A DNA stretch of 19,741 nt from an uncultured Campylobacter sp. (GCF_938045465.1 NZ_CALIBF010000129.1:1-19741), one strand, 5' to 3'. Positions 8,482-16,522 are shown, counted from the stretch's first letter. The notes: generated from the sequence alone by a model not told the origin. Program-made: numbers and translations.

Positions 8482-9134
8482 TGAAAAAGAAAAGTTCATT
8501 AGATCAACTTGATCAATGGTTTGCCTCCAAGGGAAATAGTGCAAATAACTATTTTTACATAGCTTTATTGTTTGTAGGTGTGGTAGCTTACTTTATTTTG
8601 AGTAACTATGCGGATCCGTATTTAGAAGAGAGCGAGACAAATCTAAGTACTGCCACGACTAAGCTTGAAGGCGCACAAAGAGAATATAATGAGTTCTTCG
8701 GCGGTGATCCTAAAGCTTTCGTTGATAATAAGCGCAATATCCTCAATGGTGCTAGGACCAACCTTAACAATATCGTTGAAGAGCGTAAGTATCTAGACGG
8801 TAAGCTAAAAGAAATTTCAAAGCTTACCTATAATGAAAAGAACTGGGCTAAATTTATGGATAGCCTCTCAACGATCGCAGAGAATAACAATATTAAAATT
8901 TATGCTATTCACAGCGATAGAAGAGAGCCTAGCATCAAACAAATTTTTCAGCCCGAAGCTTTGCTGGATATAGATGTGAAATTTGAAGGAGCATTTTCGA
9001 ACGTCCTTAGGTATATAAATCTTATAGAACAATCGGAGATGATCGTAGATGTAAATAAGATGGATATCAATGCCACTAAAAATGGCAAAATCGGTGGAAG
9101 CATCGGTATATCTATCTGGGGAGTAAATTACTAA
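8481..9134 (+). CDS. PilO/MshJ-like inner-membrane platform protein
   Basis: A 217-aa protein with a short cytoplasmic N-terminus, one membrane segment at about 25-42 (FYIALLFVGVVAYFIL), a coiled coil at about 48-115 and a small alpha/beta C-terminal domain. This is the layout of PilO, GspM and MshJ, which pair with PilN/GspL in the periplasm. The sequence WAKFMDSLSTIAENNNIKIY followed by a FEGAFSNVLRYINLIE segment is the ferredoxin-like half usual in PilO. It is placed between the PilM-PilN fusion and a PilP-like gene, each joined by a one-base TAATG overlap. Individual sequence similarity in this family is low, so position adds most of the confidence. Confidence 0.7.
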   Translation: MKKKSSLDQLDQWFASKGNSANNYFYIALLFVGVVAYFILSNYADPYLEESETNLSTATTKLEGAQREYNEFFGGDPKAFVDNKRNILNGARTNLNNIVEERKYLDGKLKEISKLTYNEKNWAKFMDSLSTIAENNNIKIYAIHSDRREPSIKQIFQPEALLDIDVKFEGAFSNVLRYINLIEQSEMIVDVNKMDINATKNGKIGGSIGISIWGVNY

Positions 9135-9562
9135 TGAAAAAGTTAATTTTATGCTCTTTGCTACTTTCTACTGCTCTATTTGCTGTAGATAATAATCAGA
9201 CGGTGGCGCCTAGTAATGGAGCCTATAAAGCTAAGTACGATGCGATATTCGATGATCTTAGTAAGCCTAGAGTGGGTCTTAGCGATGAGCAGATAGCTTC
9301 TTTGCAAGATCCGTTTTATCCTAAAGAAGCTAATGCGCCTAGAGAAGCTAATCAGCAGGTGGATCTAGGTTATCAGCTAGTAGGTATTATGGGCGATAAG
9401 GTTAAGCTAAACGATAAGTGGTATGGTTTGGGCGAGTATGTAGGCTCATATAAGATCGTGCAAATAACGGGCAATAGCGTTATTATTACCAACGACGATG
9501 AAAATAAAGTCGAACTAACACTAAAACAAGGAAGTCAAAATGTCATTATTACATATAAGTAA
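9134..9562 (+). CDS. PilP/MshK-like periplasmic protein
   Basis: A 142-aa exported protein. The N-terminus MKKLILCSLLLSTALFA (1-17) is a signal peptide; the cysteine at 7 is within the hydrophobic core and not at a clear lipobox, so a lipoprotein is unlikely. The C-terminal 65 residues (LVGIMGDKVKLNDKWYGLGE, then IVQITGNSVIIT) show the beta-rich homology region of PilP and GspC, which touches the secretin's N-terminal domains and bridges the two membranes. It overlaps the secretin gene by 23 bases. In C. jejuni the gene just before ctsD is ctsR, so this may be its counterpart by position; I cannot confirm that by sequence. Confidence 0.68.
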   Translation: MKKLILCSLLLSTALFAVDNNQTVAPSNGAYKAKYDAIFDDLSKPRVGLSDEQIASLQDPFYPKEANAPREANQQVDLGYQLVGIMGDKVKLNDKWYGLGEYVGSYKIVQITGNSVIITNDDENKVELTLKQGSQNVIITYK

Positions 9563-11048
9563 AAAGCTTAGCATAGCCGCTATGCTTGCTTTGTCTGTTA
9601 CGGCTACTAGTCTATATGCCGCTCCCGCAACTGCAGGTAACTGCGATAGGAAGGCGCTAAATATTAAGATTAACGATACCGTTACGCTAAACGAGATGCT
9701 AACTCAGCTATCCGATATGTGCCGCTTTTCGGTGGTAGCAAAAGATGCTATCGCTCAAGAGGAGATGAGTAAGCCACTGCAGGGCGTAAGCATCAAAGAC
9801 CTTTCTTTACGCGAAGTTTTAGATCTACTCATAAAAGAGAATAATCTAAGCTATGAGTATTCTCATGGCATATTAAAAATTTCAGCGCTAGAGACTAGGA
9901 CTTTTAAAGTGGATTACATCACTTCTATTAGAGAAGGTACTGCTGTTACTAAATCTTCTGTCGATTCCGCACCTACGAAAGTGGATGATAGTGACGATAA
10001 AGAAAATAAAGAAGATAATAAGATCACTACCAAAGAGAAATTTGATTTTTGGGAGAAGATTAGCGAGGAAATCACCTCTGTTCTAAATAATGGTACCGAA
10101 AAATATGTCGCAGTCGCTCCTATTATAAATCAAAATGCCGGTTTAGTAACCGTTACTGCTATGAAGTCTCAGATAGCTCGCGTCGATAGATATCTAAGCG
10201 GTATGCAAAAACGCCTTAGTCGCCAAGTCTTGCTAGACGTAAATATCATATCTGTCGAGCTAAATAACGAATACACCACCGGTATAGATTGGAGTAAATT
10301 TCAACTAGGATTTAATACCTATGTAGGTGGAGATCCGACTAAACTTTCAGGCTATCATATAGATAACGGCAATAGAGGAAAAGCTAGCGATACTCACGGA
10401 ACTTGGACGATAGGAGCTAATCTAAATTTCAATATCGACGGTTTAATTAACTTCCTAGAGACTAAGGGCAAAACCAAAATCATATCTAGTCCTAAGGTAA
10501 CTACGATGAATAATCAGCCAGCTATTATCTCCGTAGGTGATACCATTAACTACGTATTGAAATCTACTACTACAGGTGATTATCAAGGCGGAGATACTCA
10601 GTCAGATGATCAGTATTCGATATTTGTAGGTATTCTTTTGAATATCTTGCCTGAAATTTCAGATGATAATAGGATTATGCTACGAATTAATCCGTCTTTA
10701 AGTTCTCTTAAATATGCAGAAGATAATGTAAGGAAAGAGAATGGCAGAAGAGATATCGCACCTGATACCTTGCAAAAGAAACTCTCTAGTGTAGTTTGGG
10801 TAGATGATGGCGATACTGTAATTTTAGGCGGTTTAATCGGCGCAACTAAGTCCAAGAATAACACTAGGGTGCCTGTGCTAGCTGAAATTCCATTAATCGG
10901 AAATCTTTTCAAAAGCACTGCCGATGTTTTGAGCACGTCGGAGCTAATCTTCGTAGTAACTCCACATATCATCGACAATACTGGCGCGCCGCTTGCTACC
11001 TCTCTTAAAGAGCTAGGTTACTCAAAATCCATCTACGAAAATGAGTAA
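9540..11048 (+). CDS. ctsD: Secretin, outer-membrane channel (CtsD / MshL / PilQ-like)
   Basis: The 502-aa protein would form the gated outer-membrane ring of the system, probably for DNA entry. It has a signal peptide (about 1-27, ending SLYA), an STN/N0-type domain (about 40-112, KINDTVTLNEMLTQLSDMC ... LLIKENNLSYEYSHGILKIS), an acidic low-complexity linker (about 140-165, DDSDDKENKEDNK), an N-domain and the C-terminal secretin barrel from about 305. Signature pieces are ISSPKVTTMNNQPAIISVGD, then VWVDDGDTVILGGLI and VPVLAEIPLIGNLFKS, ending LIFVVTPHII. ATG at 9540 follows AAGGAAG (9528-9534). Two cysteines after the signal peptide (in GNCDRK and DMCRFS) may form a disulphide. Symbol given by analogy to C. 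jejuni; mshL is the equivalent in MSHA operons. Confidence 0.88.
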   Translation: MSLLHISKKLSIAAMLALSVTATSLYAAPATAGNCDRKALNIKINDTVTLNEMLTQLSDMCRFSVVAKDAIAQEEMSKPLQGVSIKDLSLREVLDLLIKENNLSYEYSHGILKISALETRTFKVDYITSIREGTAVTKSSVDSAPTKVDDSDDKENKEDNKITTKEKFDFWEKISEEITSVLNNGTEKYVAVAPIINQNAGLVTVTAMKSQIARVDRYLSGMQKRLSRQVLLDVNIISVELNNEYTTGIDWSKFQLGFNTYVGGDPTKLSGYHIDNGNRGKASDTHGTWTIGANLNFNIDGLINFLETKGKTKIISSPKVTTMNNQPAIISVGDTINYVLKSTTTGDYQGGDTQSDDQYSIFVGILLNILPEISDDNRIMLRINPSLSSLKYAEDNVRKENGRRDIAPDTLQKKLSSVVWVDDGDTVILGGLIGATKSKNNTRVPVLAEIPLIGNLFKSTADVLSTSELIFVVTPHIIDNTGAPLATSLKELGYSKSIYENE

Positions 11049-11871
11049 TAACTATACGGCGATCAAGGAGATTTTTATCGAGGATAACGAAGTCTCGGAC
11101 TTCGTTAATCTCGATAAATCTACCCTTGCTTATCATAAAATTTTAAATGCTTTGCAAAAGCCGTTAAAACTTATACTTTTTTACGGCAAACCGGGTTGCG
11201 GCAAGACATTTTTGCTTAATAAAATCAAGGTCGATCTTGAGAAAAAGGTAAGAGTCGTATTTGTGCCGCAACCGTTTTTTGATGAGAAAGAATTTTTCTT
11301 AGAGCTGTATTCGCAGATTTTTCATTCTACGCCTAGCGAGCAGATTGATAATTATGAAAATTTTATGCGGATTTATAGAGAAAGGTTTGGCATCTCTACC
11401 AATGTCGGAGCGGTAGAGCAGGTTGTTATTTTGCTCGACGAAGCTCAGCTGTATCCCGGAAATTTGATAGAAAAAATTCGTCTTATGGCAGATACCAGAT
11501 TATTTAAATTTTTATTTACAGTGCATAAGACGGACGAGGAAGATCGCCTCGCGAAGGATTATTTTAAAACTAGAATTTGGGAGAGCATCGAGCTTCCTAA
11601 TTCAAATTTAGGCGAAGTCAAGCTGTATATTGAAAAAAAGCTTGTGCTTCATGGATTTCAACAATACTATTTTATGTTTAGTGACGATAATTTCGATTTG
11701 ATTTTAAATTTAACGGACGGCAACATGAGGAACATCAACAAGCTTATGTATAAGATGTATGAGCTTTTTGAGTATTACGAAATAAACAAACCTACGGAAA
11801 TTAGTTTTTCGCAGATTAATAATAAAATTATAGAGATGGCAGCGATAGGCTCGGGGATAATAAATGCTTGA
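11041..11871 (+). CDS. ctsP: ExeA/MshM-type ATPase (CtsP-like)
   Basis: A 276-aa cytoplasmic ATPase of the ExeA/MshM AAA group with Walker A GKPGCGKT (49-56) and Walker B ILLDEAQ (130-136). No membrane segment is visible, unlike ExeA of Aeromonas, which has a long periplasmic part. In T2SS and MSHA operons such proteins follow or adjoin the secretin and help its assembly; in C. jejuni the ATP-binding protein encoded just after ctsD is CtsP, needed for transformation. It overlaps the secretin stop by eight bases and the next gene by eight bases. The symbol is by position and family. Confidence 0.8.
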   Translation: MSNNYTAIKEIFIEDNEVSDFVNLDKSTLAYHKILNALQKPLKLILFYGKPGCGKTFLLNKIKVDLEKKVRVVFVPQPFFDEKEFFLELYSQIFHSTPSEQIDNYENFMRIYRERFGISTNVGAVEQVVILLDEAQLYPGNLIEKIRLMADTRLFKFLFTVHKTDEEDRLAKDYFKTRIWESIELPNSNLGEVKLYIEKKLVLHGFQQYYFMFSDDNFDLILNLTDGNMRNINKLMYKMYELFEYYEINKPTEISFSQINNKIIEMAAIGSGIINA

Positions 11872-12871
11872 ATTTTACGAAGTAAACGAACTTGAAAAAA
11901 AATGGGAAGAGTATAACAAAAACAGAAAGCAGTTTTCTTTCCTAAAATCTAAGCCGAATTTCGTATTGAGATTCGATAAGACGATTTTGGGGCTTTTGAT
12001 ATTGATCTCGGTTGCGATCGGAGCGATATTTTGGCTGCTTAAAGATAGTGATAGCGTCAGTATGGCAAGTATCAATCAAAATATTGAGGACAAGGGCGGT
12101 GCTTCAAATTCTGCTAATGATGCCGAGCAGCAGGCGGCAGATCTTGCAGTGCAAAATAATATCTCCAAAGAGGATTACAACATTAGCGCGCCGAAAGTTG
12201 CTCGTACTTCTAAGCACGAAAAGGAACGTCCAAGCTTAAATTTAAACGACGTAGGTGTGCTATCTAGTGAGGATTCCGGTGGATTTAAGATAACCAATAA
12301 TTACGAAAATGGCGGAAACTATGGCGGGCAGGCTCAGGCGCAGAATTTCGGCGGTCAAAATTTTGGCGGACAGAATTTTGGCAATCAAAATGTTCCTACG
12401 TTTAACGTACCTAATACCAATAACGCAGCTTTCGCAAATCAGCCGCCTAAAAATGAGGTTATCGATTTTGGGCGTGCTCCATTGCCGCCTAAATCAAATT
12501 TCGCTGGGGGTTCTACAAATACCGCAAGTAGCGCTCCGCTAAGTTCTAGAATTGAGATAAAAACTTCAAATTTAACCGAAGATAAACAGAGCTTGGAGAG
12601 TAAATTTTACGCGACAAATAAGATTGAGTATTCGCTATCGCTAGCCGAAGAAGCGTATAATAAGAAAGACTACGACAATGCGATCAAATGGGCTCTTACG
12701 TCAAATGAGCTTGATAAGGACAACGTCGCTAGCTGGATAATTTTTGCTAAAGCCAATTATAAAAAGGGTCGTAAAGAAGACGCGCTTTACGCTCTTGAGA
12801 CCTTTAACGCAAAGGCGAAAAATAGCGAAATTTCTAACCTCATTTCAAAGATAAGAAGCGATAAACTATGA
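11864..12871 (+). CDS. MshN-like single-pass TPR protein with Q/N/G-rich repeat
   Basis: A 335-aa protein with a short cytoplasmic N-terminus, one membrane segment at about 37-56 (TILGLLILISVAIGAIFWLL), a long low-complexity region (about 60-245) rich in Asn, Gln, Gly and Ser, and a TPR-like helical end (about 252-330, SLSLAEEAYNKKDYDNAIKWALTSNELD and the following pair). The low-complexity part holds QNFGG/QNFGN repeats (DNA 12341-12385). MSHA operons carry a membrane TPR protein, MshN, at exactly this position between the MshM ATPase and MshE. The TPR part is predicted to lie in the periplasm and may meet PilP-like or secretin parts. It ends in a four-base ATGA overlap with the next gene. 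Confidence 0.68.
   Translation: MLEFYEVNELEKKWEEYNKNRKQFSFLKSKPNFVLRFDKTILGLLILISVAIGAIFWLLKDSDSVSMASINQNIEDKGGASNSANDAEQQAADLAVQNNISKEDYNISAPKVARTSKHEKERPSLNLNDVGVLSSEDSGGFKITNNYENGGNYGGQAQAQNFGGQNFGGQNFGNQNVPTFNVPNTNNAAFANQPPKNEVIDFGRAPLPPKSNFAGGSTNTASSAPLSSRIEIKTSNLTEDKQSLESKFYATNKIEYSLSLAEEAYNKKDYDNAIKWALTSNELDKDNVASWIIFAKANYKKGRKEDALYALETFNAKAKNSEISNLISKIRSDKL
12341..12385 (+). repeat. Three-copy 15-base in-frame repeat (QNFGG)
   Basis: Three neighbouring units of 15 bases begin at 12341, 12356 and 12371 and encode QNFGG, QNFGG and QNFGN; a fourth half-unit (QN) follows. Units differ mainly at third codon positions (cag/caa, ttc/ttt), so it is an old repeat under protein-level constraint rather than a fresh duplication. 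Confidence 0.75.
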
Positions 12872-13407
12872 AAATTTTATATATTTTAGCTTTTGCGATC
12901 GCGTCGTTATTTGCAGTTAGTGCCGATGACGTGCGCAACTGGGATCAGATTGGTCAGTATAACCGTATCTGCCAAGAAAGCGTGCGAAATTTATTCATCG
13001 AGGAGCAGAGCGAGGCACTTGCAAATATGTATGCCAAGGCGTGTCTGAAGATGGACAAAGTAAACGAGCTTGTAGTGCCTACGGTGATGCTTTATAAGAC
13101 GAAAGAGGCTCGCGAGAATGCCTCTCTTTATTCGACCATAATTTTTCAAAAAAAGATGCTTTATTTGGCACTTTGTGATGGCGTGGATATTAGCTATATA
13201 CGCACGCCTAAGATCAATTATATTTTGTCTGAAATTTTTGATAAATTTACGGAGAGAGCATACGTAAAAAAGAGTGATACGTATGTCTTTACCCTAGAAA
13301 ACGGCGAGCGTGCCGAGCTTTTTATCAAAGAAGAGGAAGAGGTAAAAAAGATGGTAATTGCAATTTATGCTGGCGATAAGCTTAGCTCGATTAAAATTTA
13401 TTGGTGA
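12868..13407 (+). CDS. Small exported protein of unknown function within the Cts/MSHA-like operon
   Basis: I do not recognise this 179-aa protein. It begins with a clear signal peptide (MKILYILAFAIASLFAVSA, 1-19), so it should be periplasmic. The mature part is mostly helical and charged, with three cysteines (35, 59 and 103) and a C-terminal beta-like end (DTYVFTLENGERAELFIKEEEEVKKMVIAIYAG then KLSSIKIYW). It sits between the MshN-like and MshE-like genes, where canonical MSHA operons have no gene; C. jejuni has one uncharacterised gene (Cj1472c) between ctsP and ctsE, which could be the counterpart of this one or of the TPR gene. Overlaps with both neighbours imply co-translation and a shared role. 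Confidence 0.75.
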   Translation: MKILYILAFAIASLFAVSADDVRNWDQIGQYNRICQESVRNLFIEEQSEALANMYAKACLKMDKVNELVVPTVMLYKTKEARENASLYSTIIFQKKMLYLALCDGVDISYIRTPKINYILSEIFDKFTERAYVKKSDTYVFTLENGERAELFIKEEEEVKKMVIAIYAGDKLSSIKIYW

Positions 13408-13412
13408 TCGCG

Positions 13413-15161
13413 ATGACAAAGATTGAAGAGCAGATTGTTGCGATTTTAATACGAAATAATATCCTTACTAGCACCGTTGTTCCGGAAATCAAGGATAAGA
13501 TGGATATTGGCTTGACGCTAGGCGAGGTTTTAGTCGGAGATAACTATCTAAGCCAGGATGATTTTTGCTCAATTTTAGTTGAGCTGTACAAGCGTCGTCA
13601 GATAGCATTTGACGATATAAGCGAAAAATTTTCGATGGATCCGAAGGAATTTTTGCAAATTCTAGCCAAGAAAATGAACCTGTCGTATATGAACTTAGAC
13701 GATATCGACATAGACTTTAGGCTATCGGAACGCACTCCTACCGCACAGCTTAAAAGATACGGCGTGATACCGGTTAAAGCGGATGATCTGAATATTTACG
13801 TTGCTTTTTCTGATCCGTTTAATCTTGAGTCGCAAGATAAAGCGCAGGCTATGTTTAGCAAGCAGCTGCTTAAAATCGTAGTAGCCGATCCAAATCAAGT
13901 AAATAAATATCTATCTAAGCTTGAGCTTTCAGAGAGTATTAAGGGGCTCGTAGCGGAGATCCGCAAAGAGCTCGCCAACACTGGCGGTAGCGGAAGTAGC
14001 GATGATACCTCGGCGATTTTGAAGCTCATTGAGATGATAATTAGTCAGTCTATTAAGATGCGCGGTAGCGATATTCACATCGAGCCGACCGAGAATAACT
14101 GCGTCGTGCGTACCAGAATCGACGGAATGCTCGCTGAAATTTTTATCTTTGATAAGGATATCTATCCACCGCTAGTAAGCCGATTGAAGCTACTTTCGAA
14201 TATGGATATCGCCGAACGCCGTAAGCCGCAAGACGGCAGGTTTAGTATGAAAATTTCAGGTCGCGAATACGACTTTCGTATCTCGACGCTGCCTATTATC
14301 AATGGTGAATCTACCGTTATGCGTATCCTAGATAAATCCAAGGTTATCATAAGTCTGGAAAAGCTAGGTATGCACCCTGATAGTTTTAAGAAATTTAATA
14401 ACGCTATGAAGGCTCCATATGGTATTATCTTGGTTACCGGACCTACGGGAAGCGGTAAATCTACGACGCTATATGCAGCGCTAAACGATATTAAAAATAT
14501 CGATACTAAGGTCATTACCGTAGAAGATCCGGTCGAGTATCAAGTAAATTTAATCCAACAAGTCCAAGTTAACGAAAAAGCAGGTCTTACCTTTGCTTCA
14601 GCATTGCGCTCGATCTTAAGACAAGACCCCGACATCATAATGATCGGTGAGATCCGAGACCAAGAGACCCTTAGAATCGCGATCCAGGCTGCTCTTACGG
14701 GACACTTGGTTTTCTCGACCCTACACACCAACGACGCCGTTAGCGCGATCCCGCGAATAGTGGATATGGGTATAGAGGCCTACCTCATAAGTGGTGCGCT
14801 CATTGCAGTAGAGGCACAGCGTCTCGTGCGAAAGCTTTGCCCGCACTGCAAGCAGCCTACGAATCTGCCTAAATCGATGCTTGATCAGCTGAAGGAATTC
14901 TTGCCTGAAAAATACACATTTTTTAAGGCCGTAGGTTGCGATCAATGCGGTCAGACGGGCTACATGGGGCGTGAGATGATTAGTGAAATTTTACCTATTA
15001 CCGATAAAATGCAGAGCTTGATCGCTAACGGCGGCTCAAAGGACGATATGAGAGCCTTAGCGAAGGAGGAGGGTTTTATAGATATGTTTGAAGATGGTGT
15101 TATACGTGCTGCGCGCGGAGTAACTAGTATAGAAGAAATTTATAGGGTGGCTAAACAATGA
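13413..15161 (+). CDS. ctsE: GspE/MshE-type assembly ATPase (CtsE-like)
   Basis: The hexameric cytoplasmic motor that powers pseudopilus or pilus assembly, needed for DNA uptake in C. jejuni. The 582-aa protein has an N-terminal MshEN/T2SSE-N region (about 30-165), Walker A GPTGSGKST (343-351), the aspartate-box region around VEDPVEYQ (about 372), Walker B IIMIGEIRD (about 405-415), a histidine-box FSTLHTND and the four-cysteine zinc site CPHC (476, 479) and CDQC (509, 512), a hallmark of GspE and of MshE/PilB-like motors. The MshEN motif TLGEVLV (35-41) lacks the usual arginine. Start choice is uncertain: ATG 13413 is used, but GTG 13404 would give a four-base GTGA overlap with the preceding stop, and TTG 13401 is also in frame; none has a good ribosome binding site. 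Confidence 0.9.
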   Translation: MTKIEEQIVAILIRNNILTSTVVPEIKDKMDIGLTLGEVLVGDNYLSQDDFCSILVELYKRRQIAFDDISEKFSMDPKEFLQILAKKMNLSYMNLDDIDIDFRLSERTPTAQLKRYGVIPVKADDLNIYVAFSDPFNLESQDKAQAMFSKQLLKIVVADPNQVNKYLSKLELSESIKGLVAEIRKELANTGGSGSSDDTSAILKLIEMIISQSIKMRGSDIHIEPTENNCVVRTRIDGMLAEIFIFDKDIYPPLVSRLKLLSNMDIAERRKPQDGRFSMKISGREYDFRISTLPIINGESTVMRILDKSKVIISLEKLGMHPDSFKKFNNAMKAPYGIILVTGPTGSGKSTTLYAALNDIKNIDTKVITVEDPVEYQVNLIQQVQVNEKAGLTFASALRSILRQDPDIIMIGEIRDQETLRIAIQAALTGHLVFSTLHTNDAVSAIPRIVDMGIEAYLISGALIAVEAQRLVRKLCPHCKQPTNLPKSMLDQLKEFLPEKYTFFKAVGCDQCGQTGYMGREMISEILPITDKMQSLIANGGSKDDMRALAKEEGFIDMFEDGVIRAARGVTSIEEIYRVAKQ

Positions 15162-16402
15162 AAAAGCAATTAGAAGTTGAATACAACGCCAAGGGCGCAA
15201 GAAGGAAGATGTTTTTGCAAGCTAGCGATAAGGTGCAAGCAAACAACCTCATGAAGCAGCGCGTGGGCGGGACGATCGTAAAAAGAGGTGAAACCCAAGT
15301 CGTAGCCAATACGGGCGGCGATTTTAAGGCGCAGGTTTCGCGCATGCTAGGTGGTAGCGGAAGAGTTAGAACACTGCCGTTAGTAGCGTCGATCCGTCAG
15401 CTTTCGGTTATGACAAATGCGGGAATTTCAATCCACGACTCGATCAAAGAGGTTGCAAGGGCGGCAGAGGATAAGACGCTAAAAGAGATTTTTAGTGCTA
15501 TGAACGACGATCTTAACGCAGGTCTTAGCTTGACCGAATCTACGGAGAAATTTAGAGGACAGCTCGGTGATGTCGTCGTTGCGATGGTAAGTCTGGGCGA
15601 AGCAACCGGTAATATGGCAGAGTCTCTAGCCAAGCTTGCCGCTATGCTTCAAGAGCTTTGGGAAAACCAGCGTAAATTTAAAAAGGCGATGCGTTATCCT
15701 ATGATCCTTATGATCGTTATGGCGATTGCATTTTCGGTTTTGATGATGTATGTCGTGCCGAAATTCCGCGAGATTTTTGAGGATTTGGGCGCGGATTTGC
15801 CACTACCTACTAGAATTCTACTTGGTATTGAAAGCACGCTTAATAATTATGGAATTTTTGTTTTAGCGGGCATCATAGGCACTATCATAGCTCTTAGATG
15901 GGCATATCGCAATAACCCTGAGTTTAAAAAGGGCTTTGACAAGACGATTTTAAAGGTCTATCTATTTGGTAAGATCATATTTTTCTCGACGATGTCGCGA
16001 TTTATGCTTATTTTTACAGAGCTTGTGCGAGCGGGTATTCCTATCGCAGATGCACTAGATACATCTGTTTTAATGGTGGATAATCATACTTTAAAAGAGA
16101 AGCTCTCTACCGTTAAAATCGCCGTGCAGCAGGGCGTGAGCCTAACCGAGGCGTTTAACAATACAGGGCTTTATGAGAGTATGCTTATTCAGATGATCAG
16201 TGCGGGCGAGCAGGCCGGTAACCTCGATAAGATGCTCGGTAACGTCACGGATTATTATAAAGAGAAATTTGATGATATCATCGATAATATCTCAAGCTAC
16301 GTCGAGCCGATCATGCTATTTTTTATGGCGGGCATGGTTCTTCTTTTGGCTCTGGGTATCTTTATGCCTATGTGGGATCTGGGCAAAGCCGTCAAAAACT
16401 AA
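15158..16402 (+). CDS. ctsF: GspF/MshG-type inner-membrane platform protein (CtsF-like)
   Basis: The 414-aa polytopic protein at the base of the machine, contacted by the assembly ATPase. It has an N-terminal soluble part (1-65), then two repeated T2SSF domains (about 70-195 and 270-395). Visible membrane segments are YPMILMIVMAIAFSVLMMYVVP (about 177-198), IFVLAGIIGTIIALRWA (about 230-248) and IMLFFMAGMVLLLALGIFMPMW (about 385-406). Family motifs MVSLGEATGNM and the second-domain copy MISAGEQAGNLD are both present. ATG overlaps the ctsE stop by four bases. It is the last gene of the operon; a terminator begins within ten bases of its stop. Confidence 0.9.
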   Translation: MKKQLEVEYNAKGARRKMFLQASDKVQANNLMKQRVGGTIVKRGETQVVANTGGDFKAQVSRMLGGSGRVRTLPLVASIRQLSVMTNAGISIHDSIKEVARAAEDKTLKEIFSAMNDDLNAGLSLTESTEKFRGQLGDVVVAMVSLGEATGNMAESLAKLAAMLQELWENQRKFKKAMRYPMILMIVMAIAFSVLMMYVVPKFREIFEDLGADLPLPTRILLGIESTLNNYGIFVLAGIIGTIIALRWAYRNNPEFKKGFDKTILKVYLFGKIIFFSTMSRFMLIFTELVRAGIPIADALDTSVLMVDNHTLKEKLSTVKIAVQQGVSLTEAFNNTGLYESMLIQMISAGEQAGNLDKMLGNVTDYYKEKFDDIIDNISSYVEPIMLFFMAGMVLLLALGIFMPMWDLGKAVKN

Positions 16403-16409
16403 CCCCTTT

Positions 16410-16440
16410 AATTCCGCGCCTGTGAGGGCGCGGAATTTTA
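16410..16440 (+). terminator. Intrinsic terminator of the Cts/MSHA-like operon
   Basis: An 11-bp perfect stem, AATTCCGCGCC (16410-16420) with GGCGCGGAATT (16427-16437), encloses the six-base loop TGTGAG and ends in a T-run. It starts eight bases after the ctsF-like stop and is the strongest terminator-like hairpin in the window. With no comparable hairpin between the preceding genes, it supports a single transcript from about 6900 to here. Confidence 0.85.
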
Positions 16441-16491
16441 TCAAAGCATTAAAATTTCATCCTTCAAATAAAATTTTAACCTTCGTTTGGC

Positions 16492-16497
16492 TAAAAT
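16492..16497 (+). promoter_or_regulatory. Possible -10 box of ftsK
   Basis: TAAAAT at 16492-16497, preceded by GTTTGGC in the Campylobacter extended -10 manner, lies after the terminator and 14 bases before the ftsK ribosome binding site. No clear -35 box. Tentative. Confidence 0.3.
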
Positions 16498-16511
16498 ACC
16501 GCTTTAAATTT

Positions 16512-16516
16512 AAGGA
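16512..16516 (+). promoter_or_regulatory. Ribosome binding site that argues for the upstream ftsK start
   Basis: AAGGA at 16512-16516 within AAATTTAAGGA, the same eleven bases that precede the era start. The base-pair spacing of six places the first codon at 16523, which reads ATA. For argG and rplI in this window the ribosome binding site to ATG spacing is also six. No ATG, GTG or TTG is in frame anywhere near it. Confidence 0.6.
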
Positions 16517-16522
16517 TCAATC

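Noticed and set aside
13401..13412. TTG 13401 as the start of the MshE-like ATPase
   Set aside because: ATG 13413 or GTG 13404 are more likely in the overlap; none has a clear ribosome binding site, so the choice stays open but TTG is weakest.
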